From: Psococerastis gibbosa
Lineage: Eukaryota; Arthropoda; Insecta; Psocodea; Psocidae
Reading direction: 5' to 3'
DNA: 64,000 nt
Assembly: GCA_963971405.1 (NCBI GenBank)
Contig: OZ020489.1
Span: 22,532,290 to 22,596,289 of the forward strand
Numbering within the stretch: the stretch's first letter is position 1; each line of letters starts with the position of its first letter. The notes under the pieces were generated by a model, which was given only the letters and a program-made list of their open reading frames with translations, searched no databases and had not been told where the DNA came from. Shown piece by piece: positions 1 to 12,100 of this stretch. The translations under genes were made by a program, and so were the position numbers.

Positions 1-1464
1 CAGTGCAGAAGTCATGGCCTGTTATACAGCTAGACGTACCTTCTGCGTTTATTGCTGCTGAACTTAAGAACTCTGTGTACATTAAGAAACCGGATGGTGT
101 TAAAGGTTCCGGAAACCAAATTTACAAGTTAAAGAAGGCATTATATGGGCTTAAAGAAGCTCCAAAGTGTTGGAACGAGACTTTCAGTATTTTCTTAGAA
201 AAAGTTGGTTTTGTTCGCACAAAGGCAGATGTATGCCTCTACATAAGAAATGGTGTTTATTTACTACTATGGGTTGATGACATAATATTAACAGGTGAAG
301 AAGAAAAATTTGAACTGATTGTTAAACAACTCGAACAAGAATTTAAAGTGAAAAATTTTGGCGAGATAAGAAATTTTCTTGGACTTCAAGTGCAAAGAAG
401 TGGAAATGAGATGAAGATTTGTCAGACAATTTTAATTGACAAGGTATTAAAGAAATTCAATATGGAAGACTGCAAAGAAATATCAATACCAATGGAATTT
501 AATCTTCAATTCGCAGAAAATGAAGACATCTTAGAAAATGTGCCGTACAGACAGTTAATTGGAAGTTTAATGTACTTGTCAGTAAATTCACGACCTGACA
601 TTACATATGCGGTCTCAACTTTAAGTAAGTTTCTTGACAAGCCTACCTCGACCACATGGAAGGCGGGGAAAAGAATTCTGAGATATCTAAAAGGAACAAG
701 AGAAATGGGCATCGTGTTTACGAAGAAAGAAAAAGAAGACGAAGAAGAAATAGTGGGGTTCTCCGATGCAGACTGGGCGGGGAGCTCAGACCGAAAAAGC
801 ACTTCAGGCGGTGTGGTGTACTTTTACGGAAACGCTGTCTCCTGGGTTTCAAGGAAACAGCAATGTGTAGCCCTCTCAACGACAGAAGCTGAGTATGTTT
901 CTGCGGCAGTGATGTGTTGTGAGTTACTTTTCATTATTCAAGCGGCCAATGATCTTGATAAAAATTTAAAAGCATGCCTATATACAGATAATCAAGGAGC
1001 AATGAGTATTGCTGTTAATGCAGAAAACAGTAAAAGGAGCAAACACATTGATATAAAGTATCATTTTATTAAAGACTTAGCTAAGAAAGAAATAGTTAAC
1101 TTTAAATATGTTTGTTCAGAAGACAATGTGGCAGATATTTTTACAAAGGCATTGGCCAAACCAAAGTTTGAGAAATTTTGCTTCATGTTAAACTTGGGAT
1201 AAGTTTTTTTTTACAATTTTCAACTTTTCATGATATGAAAACTTTTAATTGAGAGGGGGTTTTGTATTATTAGATATTTGGCGGTATATTGTGTTGGTAA
1301 AAAGTAACACGGTTGCCAACATTGGGGTTTTCTAATGTTAATGTGACGGGCGTGAAGCCAATACTTTATTTTTTGTATTAATAAATAAATGGAACGTACA
1401 ATTACGTAAAGGTGTTTTTTATAATAAAGATAGGATCCAATAAAAGTTTTCTACTCGGGGTTCA
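1..1464 (+). mobile_element. Ty1/Copia LTR retrotransposon, 3' part (pol RT-RNase H and probable 3' LTR)
   Basis: The window opens inside the pol gene of a Copia (Pseudoviridae-like) element. An open frame to position 1202 carries the Copia reverse transcriptase (Copia-style box LYGLKEAPKCW, catalytic WVDDIIL) and the RNase H domain (GFSDADWAGSSDRKSTSGG, then ALSTTEAEYVSA, LYTDNQGA and the C-terminal KHIDIKYHFIKD motif). A purine tract at about 1251-1260 is followed by a likely 3' LTR beginning TGTATTATT near 1263 and ending in CA near 1464; the LTR limits are inferred because the 5' LTR lies outside the window. The visible coding part looks uninterrupted, which suggests a fairly young copy. 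It lies just upstream of the last exon of aminoacylase copy A, so it is probably in that gene's last intron. Confidence 0.88.
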
Positions 1465-1540
1465 GGTTATTTAAAATGCCAAAATTTTTTGGACCTGGCT
1501 TTCTTTATTTTCTTATTTCTTTAATGTTGTTTCTTTACAG

Positions 1541-1693
1541 AAGGGAATTCGCGTTCTTTCCTTTTCGCCTATGAACAACACACCTGACCTAGCGCATGCG
1601 AACGACGAGTTTATAAACAAAGATGTCTTCTTGAAGGGCATTGACTTCTTCACCCAAATTATCCCAGCCATTGCCAACGTCCAATCTATTTGA
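1541..1693 (+). CDS. Aminoacylase-1-like copy A, terminal exon only
   Basis: This is the last coding exon (51 codons with TGA) of an M20A aminoacylase whose other exons would lie upstream of the window. It starts directly after a TTTCTTTACAG acceptor in phase 0, exactly like the last exons of copies B and C. The translation begins KGIRVLSFSPMNNTP and includes HANDEF, where the His matches the metal-ligand His373 of human ACY1, then FTQIIPAIANVQ. It differs from B and C by a few residues (DLAHAND instead of RLLHAND, FLKGIDF instead of FLRGIDI). Whether copy A is functional cannot be judged from one exon. A Copia element sits about 75 bp upstream of the acceptor. Confidence 0.82.
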   Translation, partial: KGIRVLSFSPMNNTPDLAHANDEFINKDVFLKGIDFFTQIIPAIANVQSI

Positions 1694-1910
1694 TAACCCA
1701 TGTCATGAAACATGAAATCAAAGCAATTATTTCACAAAAAAATCGGTAGGGTTATTTTTATTTTTTGATTATTATTTTGTTCCAAATTGAACGGGGGGAA
1801 TTTTATGCATCGGTTAGTGCTGTGATTTCTTCTCTTAATCACATTGCCTCAGGCGTAATTTTAAATGTTTTTCTCGATTGTCTTACCTTCATTTTTGGGA
1901 ATGCTACGTT

Positions 1911-2320
1911 GAATTACGCTTGAATTAGTCTACTGAATTCTCCGTAGGCTTCATCAATGTTGAAATGTTTGTGTACTTTGTTCCAATCAATTTTTTGTAA
2001 AAGGGATGTGAAGAACTCATTAAATTTTCCTCCAAACTTGCTTTGAAACGCATAGCGAGTTTTGCCCTTTTCCTCCAATTTTATCTTCAGAAGGGTTGTT
2101 AGGTGACTAGAGAGTTTTGTGTGCACCACTTGTGCTTCGTATTCTTCATTGATATTGGTATAAATATGGTCTATGGCAGATGCTGTGTTCGGGGCTATGC
2201 GGGTGAAGGCGCTCAGAACTGATTTCAGTGTGAATACCTTAAGTACGTGTTTCAGCGATTCCAGGTGAGGCCCTGCAGAGACTGGGTCGCTTATTAGGGT
2301 GTTGGAGGTTGAAGGGTTAA
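1911..2320 (-). mobile_element. LINE fragment, end of endonuclease domain and linker
   Basis: On the minus strand the translation runs from ASAIDHIYTNINEEY, the typical C-terminal block of APE-type LINE endonucleases, through LSSHLTTLLKI (equivalent of the catalytic SDH motif, with Ser for Asp), into the linker before the reverse transcriptase (FFTSLLQKIDWNKV then DEAYGEFSRLIQA). It then stops. No RT follows, so this is a short, dead internal fragment. The clade is not assignable; Jockey/I/RTE-like groups share this layout. Confidence 0.6.
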
Positions 2321-2985
2321 CGATTGCAAACGGCTTCGGTGGGTCCTATTCTTCTATTCCCTCTATATACTGTTGAAGGGCATAATCGTCTAACCATCCA
2401 TCCTGTGTTCCCCGCTCGCAAGTGTTTATTACCTGTATAGTACGACAGTGATTAGGCCCACTGCTTGAGCAGGTGCTGAGTCAGTTTTCTCTGACGTAGC
2501 TGCCTCAGCTGTCAAACTTTGTTTTGACGTACAGGTAATTAGCCTCAGCTGATTCCATTCCTCGATGTTTTGTTTTGATGATGCCACTATAAGTCTTGAT
2601 AGAGTGTCATCGGCGCCAGCTGTTATTTGTTTGCGAAGTTAATATTATTTACAATCATTTAGGCATGTTGAGTGCAGAGGCTCAGCCGCAGCGCAACACA
2701 GCGTTGCCGCAGGGAAAAGTCGCAGTCGACTTCGTTTATTCGCTTGACAAGACTTTAAAATATTCGAAACGTAAGACAATGAAGTTGTTAGGTAATTCAC
2801 TTTTTTTCGTGTTTGCCAATGGCCTTCTTTTCATTTTGCAATGATAGCATTAGTGAACCTAGTATTAGTGGCATGTTATTAGCTACTATAGTGGTAGGTT
2901 AGCTGTAAAAGTTACATAACCTTATAGGTAGACAAAGTCCAAGAGTCCGCTTTTGTCTAATAACAATGCTTAAACATTGAATGAT
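2321..2985. other. Intergenic stretch, nothing recognised
   Basis: No exon, domain or structured repeat was recognised. A block near 2675-2710 (GGCTCAGCCGCAGCGC region) resembles 17290-17320, which suggests that the repeat annotated at 2986 may begin here in degraded form. Confidence 0.4.
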
Positions 2986-3305
2986 CGAATGATTGATAAC
3001 CTTAGTATATGAACAGAAAGCCAGGATTGTTATGATGAGATCCCTATATCTTACTCTTTACAGCTTGCTTTTTTCCGCTGCACCACTTTCCGCTTACCAT
3101 ACCGTCGTCCGTTGTCATGGGGAAATGACAATGAAAACTTGTATATTATCCACTTCCTGTCAAGATATTTCACGGCTGATAACAACATACATGACATGCA
3201 GCTTGCATACCGGTTGATTGTCTAAACTTGACCCTACATTGTCCCAGTTCATTGGAGCTTCCACTGTCCTGCTAGGCAGATTATAAAAAAGGAAACCAAT
3301 ACTTA
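2986..3305 (+). repeat. Interspersed repeat (left half), split by an LTR element
   Basis: The sequence matches 17360-17690 block by block: AGGATTGTT, AAGATCCCTATATCTT-like, ACCGTCGTCCGTTGTC and CTGTCCTGCTAGGC occur in the same order. The match resumes after the LTR element at about 7220 (AAAATAGGTAAGTTCGTTAA, against AAAATTGGTAAGTTTGTTAA near 17645). The LTR element at 3306-7187 therefore inserted into this repeat. The repeat's class is not recognised. Confidence 0.6.
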
Positions 3306-3461
3306 TGTGGTTTGGACTTTGGCGCCGCGGAGAAGGAAGCGCGGGGTTAGCAGATCCGTCGGGGCAGGAGGGGGGTGTCGGCTGCTGTCGCGAGCGAGTG
3401 GTTGTGTTGTGTATTGTCAGCGTTGAAATAATATAATATTCCCTTTATTAATTAAACTACA
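3306..3461 (+). repeat. 5' LTR of the Ty3/Gypsy element
   Basis: 156 bp, beginning TGTGGTTTGG and ending AAACTACA, nearly identical to 7024-7187. It is preceded by the ACTTA duplication. Confidence 0.9.
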
Positions 3462-6400
3462 AGCTATTTCGGCACTTAAAAACTAATAATGTCGTTGTCG
3501 CTGAAGTTTTCGGACATAGTGCCAATGTACAGTGGAGAGGGAGACTTTTGTGGGTGGTTGAGAAAGTTAAAGTTAGTGGCCAAGTTAGTGGCCAAGTGCA
3601 GAAGGTAAAGGAGTTAGTGGCTTTTTTACCATTATTTCTTACTGGAGGTGCGTTCGCAGTATATGAGGGTTTAGAAGATGTAGTAAAGAATGACATAGAC
3701 GCTTTGTCAACGGCCCTGACGGCGGCGTTCTCGCCCAATAAATTTGATGCTTTTGAACAACTTAATTCCAGAAGATTGTTGCGTGGCGAAAGCATAGATG
3801 TCTTTGTAGCAGACCTAAAAAGACTGGCCGGTTTAGTCAACGGTGACTGGATTCAATGCGCATTAATCAGGGGGCTGCCGGATTCAGCGAAGTGTCAGAT
3901 GAGGGCGTCTTGCAAGTTGAATAACATGAGTCTCGAGGAAACCGTGGAGCGGTGCCGACTGCTGGTTACATCAATGGGCTCAGCTGAGTTAGGAATGGCA
4001 GCTGTGAACAACAGCCGACCGCGGGAACCGGTAGAAAGAAGAAAATGTTTTACGTGTGACCTTGGTGGTCATCTTAGTCGATATTGTCCTAGTAAAGCCT
4101 CAAGGGAGGAGAAGCGGAGGTGTTACTTATGTGCTTCGGAGGGTCACCTAGTTGCAGATTGTCCGAATAGGCCAAAAAACGAGTAGAGGAAGCCACCTTT
4201 CGCTGCGCGGGTGGCTTCACGGCTTATGCGCGCTTACCTACGTTGCTGGTTGTCGCGTTTGACCTACGAGTCAGTGCGTTGCTGGACAGTGGGTGTTCGA
4301 GGACGATAATTTCGCCAGCTGTGGCAAACCGCGGGAAACTAGAGGGAGCGAAGAACGCTATCACCATTATGAATGGTAGCAGAACGGAGTGTACTTCTTC
4401 GTGTACCGTACAATTTGACATATGTGGACGACGACTGTCACTTGATTGCCTAGTTACTGAAGTCTTGCCCCAGTATGAAGTGTTGCTGGGAATGGATGAA
4501 ATCGCTGCGATGGGAGGTGTGACAATTCGCGGGACCGGAAGGGTTGAATTTGGGGCGATAGAAAATGCTGTTTCTTGTCTCGCAAAACCGGCGCGCAGAG
4601 AGGAATTGAAACTGAATGACGAAGATTTTTCTGCAGTGTGGTCAGATTAAAATTGCGCGTGGACTGTGGAGTGGGAATGGCGAGACGGAATGAGTGAACC
4701 AGTACTGAGGAATGAGGTGACCCAGTATCGAGTGTAAGAAGAGGCTTCTGATGCTTTTTGAAGCGGAAGTCGAAGAGTGGATCAGGAACGGGTGGCTTCA
4801 GTTGTATAGTGGTGAACATGAAAGGGTGCTACCCCTGATGGCAGTCATTCAGCGGAACAAAGAAAAGGTGAGACCGGGTTTAGACTATCGAGAACTGAAC
4901 CAATATGTGTCGAGCCATACCGGTTCGAGTGAGGTGTGTCGAGAAAAGTTACGTAAATGGCGTCGGATGGGAACGCACGTAAAAATTGTTGATTTGAGAA
5001 AAGCGTACCTGCAGGTGCATATTTCGGCTAAAATGTGGCGTTACCAGGTAGTTAAGTTCCGTGGGAAAACATATTGTCTCACTCGCTTAGGCTTCGGGTT
5101 AAATGTGGCGCCCAAAATCATGTCCTGTATAGTAAATAAAGTGTCATCAATGGACGCAACTGTTAGAGCGGGAACGGATTCCTACGTAGATGATATAATT
5201 GTGGACGAGACGATTCTGACTTGCGAAAGGGTAATAGAACTGTTAAACGCATATGGGTTGACTACCAAGGCCCCCGAGGCTTTGGTCGGCGGAAGAGTGC
5301 TGGGGTTGAAGGTCAATGAAGAAGAAGGAAGCATTATGTGGAAAAGAGACAATAAAATAGAGGACATTCCGCAGAGGATGACGAAACGGCAAGTATTTGC
5401 ACTTTGCGGTCAGCTGCTGGGACATTACCCTGTGGCCTGGTGGCTGCGACCAGCCAGCAGCTGTGTAAAGAGATTATTGTCACCAATCGCGTGGGAACAA
5501 CGGGTTGACGAGAGCGTGGCTGAGAAAGTGATGGAAGTGCTGAGCCGAGTTAAGGAGCACGATCCCGCGTGTGGAAGATGGGATGTGCCTGATGTCGAAG
5601 AGGGTACAGTGTGGTGTGACGCTAGTAGTTTGGCGGTAGGTGTGTCTCTGGAAGTAAACGAAGTTACAGTAGAGGATGCTGCGCATATAAATTTGGCGGA
5701 GCTAGAAGCAGTTCTCAAAGGTGTGAATTTAGCGGTAAAGTGGGGATTAGTGAGAATTCGAATAATGACGGACTCAGCTACTGTTCATGCATGGGTTAAA
5801 TCGACAGTAACAAATGATAAGCGAATGAAAACTCATGGGTTGGGTGAGGTGTTAGCGAGGAGACGAATTGGTCTTCTCCAAGACATAATCGTAGAGTGTG
5901 GTCTCCAGGTTCAGGTGGTTCTTGTCAGGTCGAATGAGAACAAGGCAGATGTTTTGACGAGAGTGCCGGCGAAATGGTTAAAGAGGGTGGAAACAGCAAA
6001 TGTCGCAGTGACCCCAATGTGCGTTGAGAGGGAGGTAGAGCTGCGCACTATTCACGAACGAAACCACTTGGGAGTGAATCGCACTCTTTACGTAGCATGA
6101 AATACTTCGCCAGAGAAGGGATTTACAAAAGAAGAAGTCGAGCATATCATAAAGCATTGCTATGAGTGTCTGAGCATCGACCCGTCTCCCGTGAGATGGC
6201 AGCATGGAGACCTGGAAGTTAGTGTGGTGTGGCACAGAGTGGCGTTTGACGTAACCCATTATGAGGGTGAAAAGTTCTTAGCGATGATAGACTGTGGGCC
6301 TAGCCGGTTTGGATTGTGGAGAATAACCCCCAGTGAGAGTGAAGTAAATGTTGCACGCGCTCTGGAAGAAGTCTTCTCAGAGCGGAGCCCACCTCCAGAA

Positions 6401-7023
6401 CTGCTATTTTACAACAGTACAACTTTCAGATCAGGAGCAGTTGCCAGGCTGTGTGAACGATGAAACGTCCGACTGCTATTCAGATGTATTAATAGGTCTA
6501 GTGGAAATGGAATTGTAGAGCGGAGTCATCGCACCGTTAAACGAATAGCCGCCAGGACGAAACGGAGCATCGCGGAGATGGTGTTTTGGTACAATTTTAC
6601 ACCAAAGGTTGGGTTTGAGGGAGATTCGGTGCCGTGTAAATCGATCAACAGCTACGACTGGCGAAACCCAATGCTCGAGAACAAAGGGGGGCATTCGACC
6701 GTTTCGGTCGGGGAGGTTCAGTGTGGGAGATGAAGTGTTTATGAAACCGCAGGGAGCAAGATGCACGTCTGAGTGGAGAAAGGGACACATAACGGAATTG
6801 CGTTCTGCACAGAGTGTGGCAGTGGATGGCACGCCGGTACACGTAAGCCATGTACGGAAAGTGCCGGCTCAGGAGATCATGGAAGAGGATGCCACGGTGC
6901 TGCAGCCAAGCGATGTTGGAAGAAGGTTGGCGGAGGACAACGAGCCTAGACTAGAGAACGGACTTCGAGGATGAGACGGCAGCCTGCTTGGTTGCAAGAC
7001 TATGATGTGGACATCATGGGGCA

Positions 7024-7187
7024 TGTGGTTTGGATTTTGGCGCCGCGGAGAAGGAAGCGCGGGGTTAGCAGATCCGTCGGGGCAGGAGGGGTGTGTCGGC
7101 TGCTGTCGCGAGCGCGTGGAGGCGTGGTTGTGTTGTGTATTGTCGGCGTTGAAATAATATAATATTTCCTTTATTAATTAAACTACA
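7024..7187 (+). repeat. 3' LTR of the Ty3/Gypsy element
   Basis: 164 bp, beginning TGTGGTTTGG and ending AAACTACA. It is about 97% identical to the 5' LTR outside one 8-bp length difference, and is followed by the ACTTA duplication. Confidence 0.9.
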
Positions 7188-7609
7188 ACTTACACAGCAA
7201 AAAAAAAAAAAAAAAAAAAAATTAAACAAAAATAGGTAAGTTCGTTAAATAAATAATAAATAAATAAATACTTCATTGCCTTTGTTACAGGCCTTGTTTA
7301 ATACTCGTTGTTTAACTTCTTCTTTATCTCCCCTTCATCTCTCCTTCACATGGCATAGCTCATCTTGAGCCGCAAGATCAAAAAGCACAGAGCATAATAA
7401 AAAAGGGCACTATCTTGGAGTAATGCTGAAAAGTGGTTCCAGAATAATTCGTAGAAAAAAAAAGTACCTCCTTCATGGTGTCATGGGACTAAGCACATTC
7501 TCTGTCGTTCACATGATTTTTGCTTGGGCATAGGTTCAACTATGGAACTTACATAGCGACTAGACTTAGTGTTTGAAGTTGCTATGAATCTATGATATCC
7601 GTATTATAG
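7188..7609. other. A-rich tract, resumed repeat half, then unassigned DNA
   Basis: After the target duplication comes an A run (about 7199-7220), then the resumed right half of the split repeat (to about 7255), then an AAAT-rich stretch. No gene or further element was recognised up to 7609. Confidence 0.4.
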
Positions 7610-7740
7610 TGGATTCCGAACCACTTGGCTTCAGCCTCTCTCATGAATAATGGTTTGTGATTAAACAGGCATCGGAATGAGACCCGTGACTTCTTTTACG
7701 AAAGCCCAGGTTGTTACTCACTAGAAACTCAATAACCAAA
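7610..7740 (-). repeat. SINE-like repeat, copy 1 of 2
   Basis: Read on the minus strand, this matches 33090-33215 on the plus strand: CTTTCGTAAAAGAAGTCACG, then GAGAGGCTG, then GGAATCC(A/G)CTATA in the same order. The second copy contains GGGTTCCAT, like a pol III box B. The family is probably a tRNA-derived SINE, but this copy is degraded. Confidence 0.45.
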
Positions 7741-8129
7741 CAGCAAGTGTGACAAGTCTGATAGGTTACTGGCTGGCAATGTCTATCATGTACCCCATCA
7801 TTGAGGCCTTCGAACATATCAGTATAAATTGGATGCACAATGTTCTCAGAATGGTTGGACTGCAGCCTGCCGTTTACTGCCAGTCGAGTATCGATAAGAG
7901 GCACTGCGTTTCCCTAGGGCCTAGGCTATGGCCAATGACTACTCGTTAAGTGGCAAAACTTTGGAAGTTAAACCCACCGTACGAGTACAAGTGGGTTAAA
8001 AGGACATGTTTTTCAGTCCAGTAGGCTGCACACTGCAGCCCTTGAAATCTGTATTGTAATCCTTTTTGTGTGACGGAAATGACGTCACTTGGACTCGATA
8101 ACAGGCTTTACGGAAGTGACCTCACTATG

Positions 8130-8232
8130 ATGATGAGATTAGGAGAAAATTGTTACTTCGGCCGGGAATCGAACCCGAGTCGCCTGTGTGGCAGGCTGAA
8201 CCACCGAGGACAACTAGTTCGCTAATCCCGGT
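8130..8232 (-). repeat. tRNA-derived SINE head
   Basis: On the minus strand the sequence contains a perfect tRNA T-arm with box B (GGGTTCGATTCCC), preceded by an anticodon-arm-like GCCTGCCACACAGGC and a box-A-like GGTGGTTCAGC. The anticodon loop is too short (5 nt) and no acceptor stem pairs. It is therefore a tRNA-derived SINE and not a tRNA gene. Confidence 0.6.
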
Positions 8233-8295
8233 TCGCTCGAGCCACCTTTCAGTAGTCTAGAACTCTAGATCTAGAATGTCGACTGTAACAGTTAA

Positions 8296-8675
8296 GAGTG
8301 TACAGCCCGTAGGAAAGTGGCAGCTCGAAATTTAATACTTTTTATTTTTTATTTAATTAACTAAGCATGTTATTAAAGATTTGGCTCATCAAAGTTGTAG
8401 AAGACTACTTCATGCATTCTTTAATAAGGTATTTTTAATTTTCGAAATTGTAGTTTTTTTTATAAAATCGATAATACGTGAAATGTTATTGTTTATAAAA
8501 TATTTGCATGTTTCTGAAAAAACTACAATTTCTAAAATTAAAAAAAATATTGTATAATATGATGCATGAAGTAGTCTTCTACAACTTTGATAGCCAAATC
8601 TTTAATAACATGCTTAGTTAATTAAATAAAAAGTATTAAATTTCGGGCTGCCAATTTCCTACGGGCTGTACACTC
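8296..8675. mobile_element. TTAA-flanked foldback MITE, copy 1
   Basis: This 380-bp element has long imperfect inverted arms of about 170 bp. Ends are GAGTGTACAGCCCGTAGGAA and its complement, each directly flanked by TTAA (8292-8295 and 8676-8679), the target site of piggyBac-type transposases. No coding sequence is present. A diverged second copy lies at 12311-12702. Confidence 0.75.
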
Positions 8676-9187
8676 TTAAATCAGGATTTATAGACAAATA
8701 CTTCCAATTTTTGTCTATTTAAGATGATTAATGGTTTTTCAATGTATATTTTTATTGATTTATTGCTATAATTTATTACTCTAAGAAAATGTGAATTTGA
8801 TTGGTGAAGTTCGACTTCTATCGTGTGGTCACAAGCACATTAAAAAAAATCAATTTATAATCATGAGAAACTCAATTTATCTTCTCTAAGAGGCTCATTA
8901 AAATGATTTTTTTTACGAGATTTTTGCTAGAATTAATTTTTATTAACAAATCACTCCATCAAACATTAAAATGCTTACAATGTGAAGTGTAAAATATTTA
9001 TCCATCCACGACTTGTTTTTGATTTGCTGAGTAGGCTGTAAAATATTTGAAAATGGTCGGATTTTGAAGACCTCGCCAACTCATAATTTCTTTTTGAATA
9101 AAAAACACAGGTCATAGTCCTATGAACTTAATGTGTATGTAATATGCAATACGTATTTGTATTATAGATTAGAAGCATTAAATTAAA

Positions 9188-12100
9188 ATGAAATACTTCA
9201 GGAGTGTTTTATGTTTGCTGATTGCAATTAGAGCCAACAATGCAATTGATCTGGCTAGGCCTATTAAAAATTACCTGTCTCACCCAAAGATACCTTCGGC
9301 TCAGTCGGATGTGGATTACAGTAAGTTTAAACTTTCAATTAATATTTATGCTTCTGAAGCTAAAACTATATAGGCCTAGTTTGTTGCTTGTTAAAATGTT
9401 TGGATTATATAATATTGATTGGGAACCAACAACGCAGATGATCTGGAAATTGAAAATTACCGGACATACCTTCGAATACCATCGGTTCAGCCGAATGTAG
9501 ATTAGGTGCAGTAAGTTTATTAATTTTTATGCTTCTGATGCTGAAACTATAGTTTGATGCATGTTAAAAGAACCTGTACGTGTGAACCCGTACATGCTTT
9601 CCTATTTATCAATTAATATATATATATATATAGGTACCGTAATGGTTAATATGAGTAGCCTCGACTTTCCCTATCCCAAAGCACTGAATGGATCGATGGG
9701 ACGATTGCATGGTCTAGAGCAGGAAGACCCTGATAATACAACACACTAATAATGGCAGGGTATCCAATGGATTAGGGCATGAATTATCAATAATTTAATC
9801 AAAAAATAATGTTATATTCAAGACCAAAACTTTGCTTGGGAAAGCAACTAGTTCGGGTTTGTTACTTTATTTAACACCTTAAATATAACTTTACTGAAGT
9901 TGGAAAGCATCGATAGAAAGGTTCTACAGGAAATGTATTTTTTGGTCATTTCATGAACATTCGAATCTTTTTTTATTTATTTTTTTGCCCCCAGTACTAA
10001 ACTATCAAGGGGCGAGCGACCTATTGGATTGTGTTTGCATTAGTAACGACTAAAATATAGGCTCTGTGAATTTAAAAGAAATAGTCGGAGCCCTTTTTGG
10101 GAAATACTTTTTTTTTTTTTTTAAAGCAATTTTTTCTTTTTTTTAGGGTAGCCCCCTCCCACAAAAAAAACAGGCAACCAGAGAGACAAACCGAAATTTT
10201 GTAACAACAATTTTTTTGGGCTCCTGAGGCCTCGAAACGCGTAAATCCAATGAAATTTCAACCGTCGCAAAGTTTCCCTTATACTAACGTGTAAATAGGA
10301 AAGCAATTTTCGGATTATACAATATTAAATGAGAACAACGCAGATGATCTGGCAACTGAAAATTACCGGGCATGTGGATTACCTACAGGAAGTTTCAACT
10401 TTCTATTAATGTTAATATTGCTGTAGCTGAAGCTAATCTATTGCATGTTAAAATGTATGGATTACACAGTAATAATTGTGGACCAACGTTTCAGATGATC
10501 TGGCGATTGAAAAATTCCGGACATACCTTCAGATACCATCGGTTCAGCCGGATGTAAATTACAGTAAGTTTCAACTTTCAATTGATTTTTATGCTGCAGT
10601 AGCTGAAAAATATATGCGGTACCTACGTAACTAAGTTAGTAACTTTCAAAATATAGAGTATATTGCTGAAATTCATTCTGAGACGATGGTTACAAACTTA
10701 CCCTATCCAGTGGCGTAACGATAGATTGTAATAAAAATGTAGAACAAGGGGAAAGCAGTTCTCATGGATGTATGCAGCTTTTAAATTAGGGTCATTATCT
10801 TAATCCGGAGAATTTTTTTTTTTTTAGAAAAAATATGCTTGAAATATTGGGGATTTACGCATTTTGTCAGCACAAAATGCTAGATTTTGCAGACGAGAAC
10901 TTTTTTTAAACAAACATGGAAACAGAGTGGCCGGGTGCCTCCCTGATGGTAAATGTTTTGAATAAATAGGCACAAAATAGTCAGTTTCTATACAAGCATG
11001 GGGTTTTAAGTGGCTGCGTATAATACCTATTATCTTTTTAGCTGGCTGTATTGCATTTCTGAATAACCAAGCAAAGGAACTTGGCTTGGATTATAAAATC
11101 TACGAATTCACACCTAACAAGCCAATACTGGTGATTACCTTAAATGGGACTGATCCTTCGCTGGGTAGCATAATTCTCAATTCACACATGGATGTTGTCA
11201 TTGTTTCCAAAGTAAGTCGTCATCAACTAAGTAGGCCTACCCATTCCGGGGTTGTAGACCGTTATCAAAGTGGTGGGAAAGATACGTACGCAATTTCGCT
11301 GGGTGAATAGTCACAATAGTGCACAAGCTAAGTACAGAGTTTTGACCGGTCTCGGTATCCGTTTTGCTATGCTGCAATGTGTAAGACTTCGATATTTTTT
11401 ACGTTGGTACTTATCTCTGATGGCCAACGGGAACCCCGTAAGGGATATTATAATTTATAGCTCCTGCCTCTCCAGTTAATCTATTTCTATGGGCCTACCG
11501 TACAAATAATCTTAATCTTCTTGCTCGAGAGAAAATGGTTAGATTATTAAGCTGGGTTATAGGGATTGTGATGTCATTAATCTATTCTAACCTTGCTATA
11601 AAAATGGAATATTAAATATCAACATGCATTCAGTGATTTCAGTCATACTGTCAATGTAATGAAATTAGTCATAGCTTGATTAAAGTTAATGAAGTTGATG
11701 CACTGAAGTTAGGGGGCCTCATTAATTACTATTACTATACTGTTCGGCCAGGCTCCATTGCATGATGGTGCCCCATTTCAAGTTATTGCATAGTTAGATT
11801 TGAAATGTAGCTTTTATTATGATTATGATTTAGACGGAGTGGCATCATGACCCTTTCGGAGCGGAAGTCGACGAAAATGGCAATATTTACGCGCGAGGCT
11901 CCCAAGATACTAAACAACTTGGAATTCAATACTTAGAAGCAATCAGAAAACTTCTCAAACAAGGAAAGCAGTTCTTGAGGGATATACACATAACTTTTGT
12001 GACAGGTAGTACACAACTGTTAATTGCATAAACAAGTATTATGTATGCCTACATGTATTTTATTTCGTACCATACGGCATGCGTAATTTTTACAGCAACT

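Larger units (their letters stand above)
3306..7187 (+). mobile_element. Ty3/Gypsy-type LTR retrotransposon with both LTRs and target duplication
   Basis: The element has direct LTRs at 3306-3461 and 7024-7187 and a 5-bp target duplication ACTTA at 3301-3305 and 7188-7192. Inside, in order, are gag with two CCHC knuckles (CFTCDLGGHLSRYC and CYLCASEGHLVADC, near 4050-4165), an aspartic protease region (LLDSGCSRTI, near 4270), reverse transcriptase (LDYRELN, DLRKAYLQVH, SYVDDII, 4750-5300), RNase H (WCDASS, AELEAV, MTDSATVHAW, 5600-5960) and an integrase (6090-6950). The order PR-RT-RH-IN places it in Metaviridae (Ty3/Gypsy); the clade is undetermined. The very small size (3.9 kb, LTRs about 160 bp) is notable. 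The LTRs differ by about five substitutions and one 8-bp indel, so it is not brand new. It looks like a fossil with a small number of breaks. Confidence 0.9.

Noticed and set aside
2596-2844. Plus-strand frame of 82 codons
   Set aside because: No start context, no domain, and it lies in repeat-like DNA.
8130-8232. Possible tRNA gene on the minus strand
   Set aside because: T-arm and box B are perfect, but the anticodon loop is wrong and no acceptor stem pairs; it is a SINE head.
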